Assembly (NCBI GenBank): GCA_964632755.1
Contig: CAZWDT010000018.1
Coordinates: 1-43,988, forward strand
Reading direction: 5' to 3'
Source of the DNA: JAFGMR01 sp964632755
GTDB taxonomy: Archaea > Halobacteriota > Methanosarcinia > Methanotrichales > Methanotrichaceae
DNA: 43,988 bases
Shown here: positions 9,078-15,772 of the stretch, piece by piece
Numbering within the stretch: position 1 is the first letter of the stretch
Layout: the number at the start of each line of letters is the position of its first letter
Notes under the pieces: generated by a model
The model's database searches: none
What the model was told of the DNA's origin: nothing
What the model saw: the letters and a program-made list of their open reading frames with translations, nothing else
Program-made: the position numbers and the translations under genes

Positions 9078-9308
9078 ATGTACGCAATTGAGATATTCTA
9101 CAGCGAAGAGGATGGGGGATTCATCGCCATTGTTCCTGAGCTTCCAGGCTGTTCAGCCTTTGGCGAGACCGAAGAGAGAGCATTAAAAGAGGTCAAGATT
9201 GCCATGAGACTCTGGCTGGAGGCTGCAGAAGAGACTGGCAGAGCGGTTCCCACTCCTCAGAAGCGCAGCCTGTTAGCAGGGCCTGCAGGAGAGCTTTCAT
9301 CGGTCTGA
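9078..9308 (+). CDS. hicB: HicB-family antitoxin
   Basis: A 76-residue protein starting MYAIEIFYSEEDGGFIAIVP. The pattern EDGGFIAIVPELPGCSAFGE followed by a helix (ERALKEVKIAMRLWLEAAEE) is the partially degraded RNase H fold of HicB/UPF0150 antitoxins. It lacks a C-terminal DNA-binding domain, which is common in short HicB proteins. AGGAGG at 9068-9073 supports ATG 9078 rather than the TTG one codon earlier. It was originally coupled to hicA through a TGATG overlap and is now about 270 bp away from the truncated hicA end, so the toxin and antitoxin may no longer be balanced as they were. Confidence 0.8.
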   Translation: MYAIEIFYSEEDGGFIAIVPELPGCSAFGETEERALKEVKIAMRLWLEAAEETGRAVPTPQKRSLLAGPAGELSSV

Positions 9309-9339
9309 TTGCAGATAGGACAACGATGGACAGGAATCC

Positions 9340-9389
9340 GCATGAGCCGGCAATGAGATCAAAAAGGGATGTACGCATGGTCTGAAATC
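9340..9389 (+). pseudogene. Relic of a vapC 3' end
   Basis: These 50 bp match the last 50 bp region of vapC (about 8157-8206) at roughly 43 of 50 positions, including the segment encoding AMRS.RDVR.V and its TGA. As at the intact vapC, a GC-rich repeat copy follows immediately. The upstream part of the gene is absent because hicB ends at 9308. Confidence 0.65.
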
Positions 9390-9560
9390 CCACGCCCCCT
9401 CCATCCGGCGCCCGGAGGCTTCCCCGTGGTGGTGGAGGGCCGGGCCCTCTTGGGCGAAGGCGTTACTTGCCTGAATCCGGATCCGAGGGGGGCGATTCGT
9501 CGGTCCTCGCGCCCCCGCCTGGCGACGGCAGGCCACAGCGCTCCTATCGCCTCGGGGGAA
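9390..9560 (+). repeat. GC-rich dispersed repeat, copy 3
   Basis: It matches copy 1 over TCCCCGTGGTGGTGGAGGGC (copy 1 has CTCGTGGTCGTGGAGGGC) and over the GGGGCGATTCG segment, and matches copy 2 over ATCGCC..GGGG.GA.ATG. One frame reads GGFPVVVEGRALL and later APIASGEM, paralleling APAIAPGEM in copy 2. Similarity stops exactly where the cas2-like frame begins. Confidence 0.55.
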
Positions 9561-9821
9561 ATGGATCCAAAGCGCCTTCGGATGGTCCATGAGAGGATGA
9601 TCGGCTTTGGAGATCCAATTCACTACTCGGTCTTCGGCTGCAGGCTCACGACCCATGGCAAGGTGGAGATGATCGCCTCTCTCATCGATACGATCGATCA
9701 AGAGCACGACAGGATCATGATAATCGATATGGGGCCGGCTGAGGGGAGCGTGGAGGAGAGGATCGAATTTTTGGGAGTGCCGCCGCCGAGATCACCCAAG
9801 CGGAAGTTCATAATTGTATAA
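9561..9821 (+). pseudogene. cas2: N-terminally truncated Cas2
   Basis: The 86 codons from ATG 9561 read DPKRLRMVHERMIGFGDP, then HYSVFGC, then DRIMIIDMGPAEGSVEERIE and FLGVP. This is the body of the Cas2 type whose members carry GFGDPLQYSVF.CDL and DLGPA.GR..ER.EFLG. Cas2 partners Cas1 in spacer integration. The first strand, which holds the metal-binding Asp (usually YDV or YDI), is missing. In its place the frame continues upstream into GC-rich repeat copy 3. No cas1 or other cas gene is in the window. GGGGGA just before the ATG might allow translation, but an active Cas2 is unlikely. A two-repeat CRISPR relic lies 1.6 kb downstream. Confidence 0.7.
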
Positions 9822-9842
9822 TAATATCAGCAAGTTGATTGA

Positions 9843-9876
9843 GCCCGGCCGGGCCCTGACGGTGCGCTAGAGCGCC
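9843..9876. terminator. GC-rich palindromes between convergent genes
   Basis: GCCCGGCCGGGC at 9843-9854 is a perfect palindrome and GCGCTAGAGCGC at 9864-9875 nearly one. They lie between the converging cas2 relic and hepT. They may act as a termination structure, although no T-run follows. Confidence 0.25.
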
Positions 9877-9983
9877 CTTTCATGCTCCATGCTCCATCTA
9901 CACCAGAGCTTTGGGATGTGGCAGACCACGATATCTAGCTGAGTCTTTTCATGTGAAACGTTGGCATGCTGGATTTGCAGCTA

Positions 9984-10373
9984 TCACCTCGAATCCTCCC
10001 TTATATCGTCTTGAACCCCTTCCTTGCGTTTAATATCCTGAATTATGTTGGATACATCATGGCACATCTTTGGCAGGTCCTCCTTCACCGTCACCCAGAG
10101 AACCTCTGCATCGATGCCGAAATATCGATGGATTATCTTGTCTCTCATCCCTGCAATGCTTCTCCAGGGCACCTTAGTGTATCGATCCTTTATCGATGCA
10201 GGAACCTGTTTTGAAGCCTCACCTACCACCTCCAGGGCTCTTGCTATGGCGAATAGCAGCACTTCGTCTTGCATGATGTCTTCGATTGCTTTGTCGCTGG
10301 CAAATGCTTCAGCCTTCCGAGCATAATCGATCATATCCTGAAGGCTGTCCAAGTAGCCCTTTCTTCCTCTCAA
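9984..10373 (-). CDS. hepT: HepT-like (DUF86) toxin
   Basis: A 129-residue all-helical HEPN protein. The HEPN ribonuclease signature R-x4-6-H-x-Y is present as RDKIIHRYFG after the WRSIAGMR segment. Proteins of this family pair with a minimal nucleotidyltransferase, which modifies the toxin near the Tyr of this motif and silences it. The start codon overlaps the end of the upstream nucleotidyltransferase by 4 bp (ATGA), giving a strict two-gene operon on the minus strand. All motif residues are intact. Confidence 0.88.
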   Translation of the reverse strand: MRGRKGYLDSLQDMIDYARKAEAFASDKAIEDIMQDEVLLFAIARALEVVGEASKQVPASIKDRYTKVPWRSIAGMRDKIIHRYFGIDAEVLWVTVKEDLPKMCHDVSNIIQDIKRKEGVQDDIREDSR

Positions 10374-10699
10374 ACAGGAACCGCCTCGGCAAGTACTCGC
10401 TCTTCTATTCGGGGCAAAAGAGACCTTTTCATGACCAAGTCGACATTAATGCCTAAGATCTCTTCCAAGTGGTTCTCCAGCTCGATATATTTGAACAGGC
10501 CGGGAACTTTTTCATACTCCACCAAGACATCGAGATCGCTCTCCTCGTCCTGCTCGCCTCGCACATAAGATCCGAATATCTCCAGGGACTTGACGTCATA
10601 ACGGCTTGCGATCTCTGGCATGTGGCAACGAAGAGTCAATATGAGGTCCTCAAGCCTCCGGATACGACCTGTCGGGATATCTTCCTTCATGGAGCTCAT
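10370..10699 (-). CDS. mntA: MntA-like minimal nucleotidyltransferase antitoxin
   Basis: A 109-residue nucleotidyltransferase with the motif GS-x10-D-x-D, seen as GSYVRGEQDEESDLDVLVE, which holds the two metal-binding aspartates. The third carboxylate is likely D92 in LGINVDLVMK. The family transfers AMP to HepT and so blocks its RNase activity. GGTGA lies about 9 nt upstream of the chosen ATG at 10699. It is transcribed before hepT and coupled to it by an ATGA overlap. Confidence 0.88.
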   Translation of the reverse strand: MSSMKEDIPTGRIRRLEDLILTLRCHMPEIASRYDVKSLEIFGSYVRGEQDEESDLDVLVEYEKVPGLFKYIELENHLEEILGINVDLVMKRSLLPRIEERVLAEAVPV

Positions 10700-10733
10700 G
10701 CTTCAATCACCTTCAGCTCTGCTGGATCATATC

Positions 10734-11234
10734 TCACTGGCTAGCCAGGATATCTTTCTTTCCATTCTTCTGGTTCTTCTCGGGCTTTGCCCTCCGAGCT
10801 ACCATCTTGGCGCAGATCTGGTAGTTCTCATCACCCGAACCAGCGCTCCATCGCAGGTCCAAGTTCCAGCCCATGACGAATTGACGACCGGATAGCATTA
10901 TCGCGGCATAATTGGGCAGCTTTTCGCCGCCATTTACGCGAACGGAGGGCTGCCAATGGATGCCAGGGCAATGGCCCAGTAGACCGGAGGCTGGCAAGCG
11001 GGCCGAGAGCCACCTCATGTAAAGGTTAAGATAGTTGAAGTGCACAAACAAAGCAGCACAGTTCTGGGAGAATAGGCGCCCTCCGGCAACTATGAGGGCC
11101 ATCCGGACCCGGACGGATGGGTAGGCTCTCGCCAGAGCAGGCTGAGCCAGAGAATCTGCATGCGTCGATCCTGCGCCTTGCCGATAGCGAAATTTTTCGG
11201 ATAGCTGGTGTAAGGGGGAAAAATTTTCACGCAC
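10734..11234 (-). CDS. Doubtful ORF upstream of mntA
   Basis: This is a 166-codon frame with a GTG start that lies inside a 14-bp inverted repeat arm. Its composition is rich in Arg, Ser and Leu. Only the C-terminal third (MGWNLDLRWSAGSGDENYQI) looks protein-like, and it ends in a basic tail. No known domain is recognised. It ends 35 bp before mntA in the same direction. It could be a degraded gene or chance; other frames of the region are also open in part. Confidence 0.2.
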   Translation of the reverse strand: MRENFSPLHQLSEKFRYRQGAGSTHADSLAQPALARAYPSVRVRMALIVAGGRLFSQNCAALFVHFNYLNLYMRWLSARLPASGLLGHCPGIHWQPSVRVNGGEKLPNYAAIMLSGRQFVMGWNLDLRWSAGSGDENYQICAKMVARRAKPEKNQKNGKKDILASQ

Positions 11235-11374
11235 CTACCCCTGAAAAACCCCACCGCTAACAGCCGCCTCACAGGGCAAAATCGCGCGTGAAATGGATCT
11301 GCATAGCGAAAATGCCTCCAAAAGGGAGGTCACTTCGTAATGAAAGTCAAACAGTGAAGGAGGTGCGTGAAAAT
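11223..11374. repeat. 14-bp inverted repeat pair
   Basis: ATTTTCACGCACCT at 11223-11236 and its exact reverse complement AGGTGCGTGAAAAT at 11361-11374 enclose 124 bp of moderate composition with no gene. Each arm reads outward-in as a possible ribosome site plus GTG. It may be a very small inverted-repeat element next to the CRISPR relic. The rest of 11235-11416 shows nothing else recognisable. Confidence 0.45.
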
Positions 11375-11416
11375 CGATGTTTTTTAATTATGCGGCGAGG
11401 CCGCAAAACCTTTGCT

Positions 11417-11527
11417 CTTACCATGACCTTTGGGTCGTGGCCCCATTGAAACACAAGCTCCTGTAGAGATCTTTCGAACTCAGCCTTATCCCTTACCATG
11501 ACCTTCGGGTCGTGGACCTATTGAAAC
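11417..11527 (+). CRISPR. Two-repeat CRISPR relic
   Basis: Two 36-bp repeats at 11417-11452 and 11492-11527 begin CTTACCATGACCTT and end ATTGAAAC, with 33 of 36 positions identical. They flank a 39-bp unique spacer at 11453-11491. CCATGACC and GGTCGTGG inside the repeat can form an 8-bp stem with one G-T pair, and the ATTGAAAC end is typical of many archaeal CRISPR repeats. No further repeats follow. Repeat divergence and the absence of cas genes other than a truncated cas2 suggest an inactive remnant. Confidence 0.75.
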
Positions 11528-11544
11528 GGCTAGGGAGATATTAG

Positions 11545-11570
11545 CGTTCATTCGTGTTCATTAGCGGTTA
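11545..11570 (+). repeat. Dispersed TTCATTCGTGTTCATTAGCGG repeat, single copy
   Basis: This copy reads CGTTCATTCGTGTTCATTAG followed by CGGTTA. The same sequence, or its reverse complement, occurs at 26885-26915 and many times between 42440 and 43832, where it forms part of tandem arrays and overlaps a GxxExxY start codon. The rest of the spacer up to 11781 holds no gene I can support. Confidence 0.7.
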
Positions 11571-11781
11571 AATTAAAAAATATTTTCTCACTAACGCAAA
11601 AGTATAAGGATCTAATTCTCTCATTGATGCACAACCCCAGGCGTATCTGTTAGCATCGCCTCAAGCAAACCGACCTCCAGCTAGGGGTGAGGAGAAGGCC
11701 AGAGAGGTATCAGCACCGAACTTCACGGAGCGCCTGAAATATCCGCCCGAAGCTTTTGGGAGGTCAGGCCTCAGCCCCCCC

Positions 11782-12645
11782 CTACCTCCGCCGCAAGCTG
11801 GAGATCGTAGGAAGCCGCCGCCGAAGACCCTTATCGGAGGGGGATTCCTCCTCTCCCTCGTCCCTCCTCCTCTGAAGCTCCTCGATGAACCCCGATGCCA
11901 GTATGCCTGTGGGCAGGGCGAACATCCCAACACCCATTATGATTATGAGGGAGCCTGCGATCTTTCCAATCACCGTCTGGGGGTAGATATCATCGTAGCC
12001 GATCGTCGTAAGCGTGAGAAGCGCCCACCACATCGTGGCAGGGATGCTTGGAAAGTTCTGCGGCTGGACGGCGTGCTCGATGTAGTATATTATGCTTGAA
12101 GCAAAGACCAGGAAGAGGACGATCGCAAAGAATGTGATCATGAGCTCCTCCTTCTTTGCCCTAAGAACGTTCTCCAGGGTCGCCATCGCCCGCGAGTAGC
12201 GCCCGATCCTGAGGAGCTTGAATATCCAGAATATGCGAATGGCTCGAAGCATCCGAAGATCGAGGAGGGAGTCGGGCAGAAAGAAGGGCAGAATTACCAT
12301 CAGGTCTATCAGTGCAAGCGGCGAGAGGGCAAAAGCGATCCGGCCCTTGACCGGGTTTCCATAACTGGGGTCCACGGTGCACGTCCAGGCGCGAAGCAGA
12401 TACTCCAGTGTGAATACGGCAAGGGAGATCTTCTCGATCGACCCAAATATCTTATCATACTGGATGTAGATCTCCTCGACGCTCTCCAGCACGACTGCGA
12501 CTGCGTTTAGGATGATGAGCGCCATAATAAAGAGGTTGACGAGCCTTGCGAGCAGGCCGGGGTCGGTTGCCTCCAGTATCCCGTAGATCCTCCTTCGAAG
12601 ATTCGCAATCCCCTTCCCTAACCTTGAGATCCCATCCCTCAGCAT
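11782..12645 (-). CDS. Voltage-gated-type K+ channel subunit with GYDD filter
   Basis: A 287-residue membrane protein with the six-segment plan of voltage-gated cation channels. S1 is near residues 35-55. S4 is the Arg-bearing stretch LRMLRAIRIFWIFKLLRIGR. S5 is FFAIVLFLVFASSIIYYI. The pore helix and filter are WWALLTLTTIGYDD at about 205-219, and S6 contains GVGMFALPTGILASG. The filter reads T-I-G-Y-D-D (G216 Y217 D218 D219), where most K+ channels have TVGYGD, so a Gly of the filter exit is replaced by Asp. The C terminus is basic. It is transcribed divergently from the nitrilase-family gene with a shared TATA region. It probably conducts K+, but selectivity should not be assumed. Confidence 0.88.
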   Translation of the reverse strand: MLRDGISRLGKGIANLRRRIYGILEATDPGLLARLVNLFIMALIILNAVAVVLESVEEIYIQYDKIFGSIEKISLAVFTLEYLLRAWTCTVDPSYGNPVKGRIAFALSPLALIDLMVILPFFLPDSLLDLRMLRAIRIFWIFKLLRIGRYSRAMATLENVLRAKKEELMITFFAIVLFLVFASSIIYYIEHAVQPQNFPSIPATMWWALLTLTTIGYDDIYPQTVIGKIAGSLIIIMGVGMFALPTGILASGFIEELQRRRDEGEEESPSDKGLRRRLPTISSLRRR

Positions 12646-12665
12646 TGCAATCGATCTATGTCATC

Positions 12666-12675
12666 TTAATATATA
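12666..12675. promoter_or_regulatory. Shared divergent TATA region
   Basis: TTAATATATA lies in the 51-bp gap between two divergent genes. Its centre is about 26 bp from each start codon (12645 on minus, 12697 on plus). Both transcripts would therefore begin at or next to their ATG, without leaders. Confidence 0.55.
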
Positions 12676-12696
12676 CGGACTTTCCCATGGGTTCAC

Positions 12697-13440
12697 ATGC
12701 TTGCAGCTTGTCTCCAGACGAGGGCTCTTGCTTGCCAAAGAGAAGAGAACCTAAAAGAGGCCCTGGAGAGGGCAGGCGCTGCGATCGAGTCGGGGGCGGA
12801 GCTTCTTGTATATCCGGAGCTATTCTTGAGCGGATTCTGCTACGACGGCTCGAGGGAGAGAGAGAGAGAACCCTACCCCATACTCGACCCATTCCGCCGC
12901 CTTGCAGAGGACACTGGAGCAACGTTCATAGGGTCGATCATGGCCGGGGATATGAACCTGGGCTTCGCCCTCGAACAAGGGCGCTTTGCGACCTGCTCGA
13001 AGATCCATCCGTTCGGTCCAGAGAAGGAGCACTTCAGAGGAGGGCGGAGGATTTCTCCGCTTGAAAGTCGATGGGGGAAAATCGGCCTGGAGATCTGCTA
13101 CGACCTTCGGTTTCCAGAGGTTTCCCGATCCCTCACCCTCCAAGGGGCGGATATGCTTGTTACGATCGCCCAGTTTCCAGAGAAGAGGATCTACCACTGG
13201 AAGGCGCTCGTCGTTGCAAGGGCAATAGAGAACCAGATTCACCACATCGCCTGCAACTCCTGCGGCGGCGATGCCGGCGGATGCAGCATGATAGCCGGCC
13301 CCTCTGGAGAGGTTCTTGCAAGCGCCGGCTCGTCCGGGGGGATCATCATGGGGGAGATCGACCTTGCGGCGAGGGAGCAGGCGAGGGCTGAGATCCCATG
13401 CCTGCTCGATCGGCGCCCCGATCTATATAATCCGTATTGA
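12697..13440 (+). CDS. Nitrilase-family carbon-nitrogen hydrolase
   Basis: A 247-residue protein with the Glu-Lys-Cys catalytic triad of the nitrilase superfamily: E41 in YPELFLSGF, K102 in SKIHPFGPEK, and C134 in EICYDLRFPE. The next conserved segment, ARAIENQIHHIACN, is also present. Such enzymes hydrolyse linear amides, for example omega-amides or N-carbamoyl compounds; the substrate cannot be told from sequence. The length is normal for the smaller branches. ATG 12697 is 26 bp from a TATA box and has no ribosome site, which fits leaderless translation. priS follows 30 bp downstream in the same direction. Confidence 0.88.
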   Translation: MLAACLQTRALACQREENLKEALERAGAAIESGAELLVYPELFLSGFCYDGSREREREPYPILDPFRRLAEDTGATFIGSIMAGDMNLGFALEQGRFATCSKIHPFGPEKEHFRGGRRISPLESRWGKIGLEICYDLRFPEVSRSLTLQGADMLVTIAQFPEKRIYHWKALVVARAIENQIHHIACNSCGGDAGGCSMIAGPSGEVLASAGSSGGIIMGEIDLAAREQARAEIPCLLDRRPDLYNPY

Positions 13441-13470
13441 GGTTGAGTGCCCTCTAGGGCTTGAGGACAA

Positions 13471-14667
13471 ATGCAGCCACGCACGATGAGCTACCTTCGC
13501 TCGAGGTTTCGGGAGTACTACCTTGAGGCTTCCTTAGAGCTTCCGCCGGATTCAGCGAGCCGTGAGTGGGGTTTCGTCCTCTTCGACGGCCGCGGCATGC
13601 GGCGCCACAAGGCCTTCACGAGCCGAAACGAGCTTGTAGACTACATCAGGGGCATGGTCCCCCAGCACGTCTACCACTCCGCTGCATACTACGAGCACCC
13701 GGGGGCTCCGACGATGAAGGAGAAGATCTGGACGGGAACCGACCTCATCTTCGACCTCGATGCAGACCACCTGAAAGGTGCGCCCTCATCCTACAGGGAT
13801 ATGCTCGCCCTCGTTAAGAGGGAGACCGCGAAGCTGCTTGGATTTCTCATGGACGACTTCGGCTTCTCTTCCGAGGCGATCGATCTCGTCTTCTCGGGCG
13901 GCCGGGGCTATCACATACATGTGAGGGACGAGAGGGTGCGCCCCCTCCTGAGCGATTCTCGAAGGGAGATCGTCGACTACCTCGCAGGAAGGGGGCTCGA
14001 TATCGAGCGAATGATCTCCGAGGTCGCGCTCGTTGGAGACTCCGGCGTCGAGGAAGCGCCGCAGCTCAGATGTCCTCCGGCAGGAGCGCCCGGTTGGGCT
14101 GGAAGGGTGAACAAGGCGATCCTCGGCTTTGTCGAGCACATCCGCTCCCTCGACGAGAAAGAGGCAGTCGACCTCCTCTCATCCATGAAGGGGATCGGCA
14201 AGAAGAAGGCCACCTATTTCTACATCAGCCTCAAGGGATCCGAGGTTACCCAGAGGATCGGGGAAGGAAACCTCGGCTTCTTCAAAGGGAGCTCGGAGCT
14301 CTGGCGAATCCTGATAAAGCGATATCTGGAGGGTGAGGAGGTCTCCTTTGGACTGGACGAGCAGAGGGGAGAGACCGACGAGCCGGTGACTGCGGACATT
14401 AAAAGGCTGATACGTTATCCTATGAGCCTGCATGGCGGGACCGGCCTGCGGGTGACCCCCATTGGGGTTTCCGGCCTCGATTGCTTCGATCCCCTCAGGG
14501 ATGCCGTGGTCTTCGGAAAGGAAGAGGTCGATATAGTCCTCTCCCGCTCATTCCGCCTTGAGATCGCGGAGATCGACGAGGTGCTCGACCCAGGCCCCGC
14601 GAGGCTCCCCGCCTATGCCGCGATAATGCTGATCGCCCGGGGCGCGGCCGAGCTGGGCAAAGGTTAA
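13471..14667 (+). CDS. priS: DNA primase small (catalytic) subunit PriS
   Basis: A 398-residue archaeo-eukaryotic primase. The catalytic aspartates lie in LIFDLDAD (D95 and D97), and the nucleotide-binding motif SGGRGYHIHV follows at about residues 145-154. The N terminus, SYLRSRFREYY, is typical; ATG 13486 (MSYLRS) is a possible alternative start that would align better with homologues. PriS makes RNA/DNA primers together with PriL, which is not in the window. It is the first of a run of replication and translation genes, and GINS follows after 9 bp, consistent with the primase-GINS-L44e order known from many archaea. Confidence 0.95.
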   Translation: MQPRTMSYLRSRFREYYLEASLELPPDSASREWGFVLFDGRGMRRHKAFTSRNELVDYIRGMVPQHVYHSAAYYEHPGAPTMKEKIWTGTDLIFDLDADHLKGAPSSYRDMLALVKRETAKLLGFLMDDFGFSSEAIDLVFSGGRGYHIHVRDERVRPLLSDSRREIVDYLAGRGLDIERMISEVALVGDSGVEEAPQLRCPPAGAPGWAGRVNKAILGFVEHIRSLDEKEAVDLLSSMKGIGKKKATYFYISLKGSEVTQRIGEGNLGFFKGSSELWRILIKRYLEGEEVSFGLDEQRGETDEPVTADIKRLIRYPMSLHGGTGLRVTPIGVSGLDCFDPLRDAVVFGKEEVDIVLSRSFRLEIAEIDEVLDPGPARLPAYAAIMLIARGAAELGKG

Positions 14668-14676
14668 GATGGATGA

Positions 14677-15318
14677 TTGCCCCCTCTGATGATCGCTGGC
14701 CGGCAGCCCGGAAATGCCCCGGACAGCGTCAATTGGACGGTGGATCGATTGGATCTGGCGAACGCATTACGGGAAGAGAGGAAGACCGCCGAGCTGCTCC
14801 GGCTGGATAAAGACTTCTACCGGCAGGCAGGTACCTATCAGACGGACCTCGATGAGGAGCTCTCGAGGATCGATGACCGCTATAGCGTTGAAGCCCAGAT
14901 CATAGAGGATGAGCTCAAAAGCGCAAGGAAGAGCCTCTCCAAGCTGATCGATCTCCGGATCAAGAAGATCGTGAGAAACGCTTTGCGAAGAGCAAGCTCC
15001 ACCTCGGTCGAGGCGATGGAGGGGATGACGTCTGAAGAGGAGAAGATCTACGATAGCCTCCTATCCACCGTGACCAAGGGGCGGGAGACCATCCTCGCCC
15101 ATCTGATCCGCGCCAACACCGAAAAACCTTTAACGGGCAAGAAGGATATAGGCCAGGAATATTCAGCTGTGAGGTTGCTTGACAGCGTTCCCACGTTTAT
15201 AGGAGTGAACGGGGCAAAATACCGCCTCTCCAAGGAGGATGTGGTCGTCCTACCTGCCGTGCATGTTAAGAACCTGTGTAACAAGGACCTAGCGCGAGAA
15301 GTGAATATCCCAAGGTGA
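14677..15318 (+). CDS. GINS complex subunit (Gins51-like)
   Basis: The reported frame is 213 codons from TTG 14677. The recognisable start of the family, LANALREERKTAELLRLDKDFY, lies about 25 residues in, so GTG 14740 (VDRLDLANAL) may be the real start. The A-domain is helical, covering the RIDDRYSVEAQIIEDELKSA and IRANTEKPLT regions. The small C-terminal B-domain (VPTFIGVNGAKYRLSKEDVVVLP) follows the A-domain, the order of Gins51/Sld5-Psf1 proteins. GINS bridges the MCM helicase and the Cdc45/GAN protein at the replication fork. The stop overlaps the L44e upstream region directly, and the gene sits between priS and ribosomal genes. Confidence 0.85.
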   Translation: MPPLMIAGRQPGNAPDSVNWTVDRLDLANALREERKTAELLRLDKDFYRQAGTYQTDLDEELSRIDDRYSVEAQIIEDELKSARKSLSKLIDLRIKKIVRNALRRASSTSVEAMEGMTSEEEKIYDSLLSTVTKGRETILAHLIRANTEKPLTGKKDIGQEYSAVRLLDSVPTFIGVNGAKYRLSKEDVVVLPAVHVKNLCNKDLAREVNIPR

Positions 15319-15323
15319 TATCC

Positions 15324-15605
15324 ATGAAGATGCCAAAGCAGTTCAGAGCCCACTGCCCCTTCTGCAAGGCTCACACGGTACATACCGTGGAGCGGGTGAG
15401 GAGAGGCCGGGTTTCCACAATGACTCATATCGCCCGGCAGAAGAAGCGGGCCAACGGAACGGGCAACCAGGGAAAGTTCTCCAAGGTGCCCGGTGGGGAT
15501 AAGCCCACGAAGAAGCTCAATCTCAGATATAGATGTAACACCTGCAAGAAGGCCCATAACCGCAAAGGCTTCCGAGTATCGCGGTTCGATCTAGTGGAGG
15601 GATGA
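15324..15605 (+). CDS. rpl44e: Ribosomal protein L44e
   Basis: 93 residues starting MKMPKQFRAHCPFCKAHTVH. The four zinc-ligand cysteines are in CPFC and CNTC (RCNTCKKAHNRKGFR), and the C-terminal FEL-like end is here RVSRFDLVEG. L44e is a large-subunit protein near the E site. A GTG three codons upstream is in frame, but ATG 15324 is preferred because AAGGTGAT at 15312-15319 is properly spaced and the protein start matches the family. The stop overlaps the S27e start as ATGA. Confidence 0.95.
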   Translation: MKMPKQFRAHCPFCKAHTVHTVERVRRGRVSTMTHIARQKKRANGTGNQGKFSKVPGGDKPTKKLNLRYRCNTCKKAHNRKGFRVSRFDLVEG

Positions 15606-15772
15606 ACCTGTCCAAGTTTCTAAAGGTAAAATGTAACGATTGCGAGAACGAGCAGATTATCTTCGGCAACGCCGCCACAGCGGTGAAGTGCCTGGTCTGC
15701 GGAAGGACCCTTGCGGAATCCACCGGCGGTAAGGCCCAGATCAAGACACAGATAATCGAAGTTCTAGAGTGA
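15602..15772 (+). CDS. rps27e: Ribosomal protein S27e
   Basis: 56 residues starting MNLSKFLKVKCNDCENEQII. A single zinc ribbon is formed by CNDC and CLVC (AVKCLVCGRTLAES). The length and the end (KAQIKTQIIEVLE) are typical of archaeal S27e. S27e is a small-subunit protein. It is coupled to L44e by a 4-bp overlap and to eIF2-alpha by a TGATG-type overlap at 15772. Confidence 0.95.
   Translation: MNLSKFLKVKCNDCENEQIIFGNAATAVKCLVCGRTLAESTGGKAQIKTQIIEVLE

Noticed and set aside
10831..11013. Second overlapping frame in the region upstream of mntA
   Set aside because: It is short, lacks domains and overlaps another weak frame. Neither can be shown to be coding.
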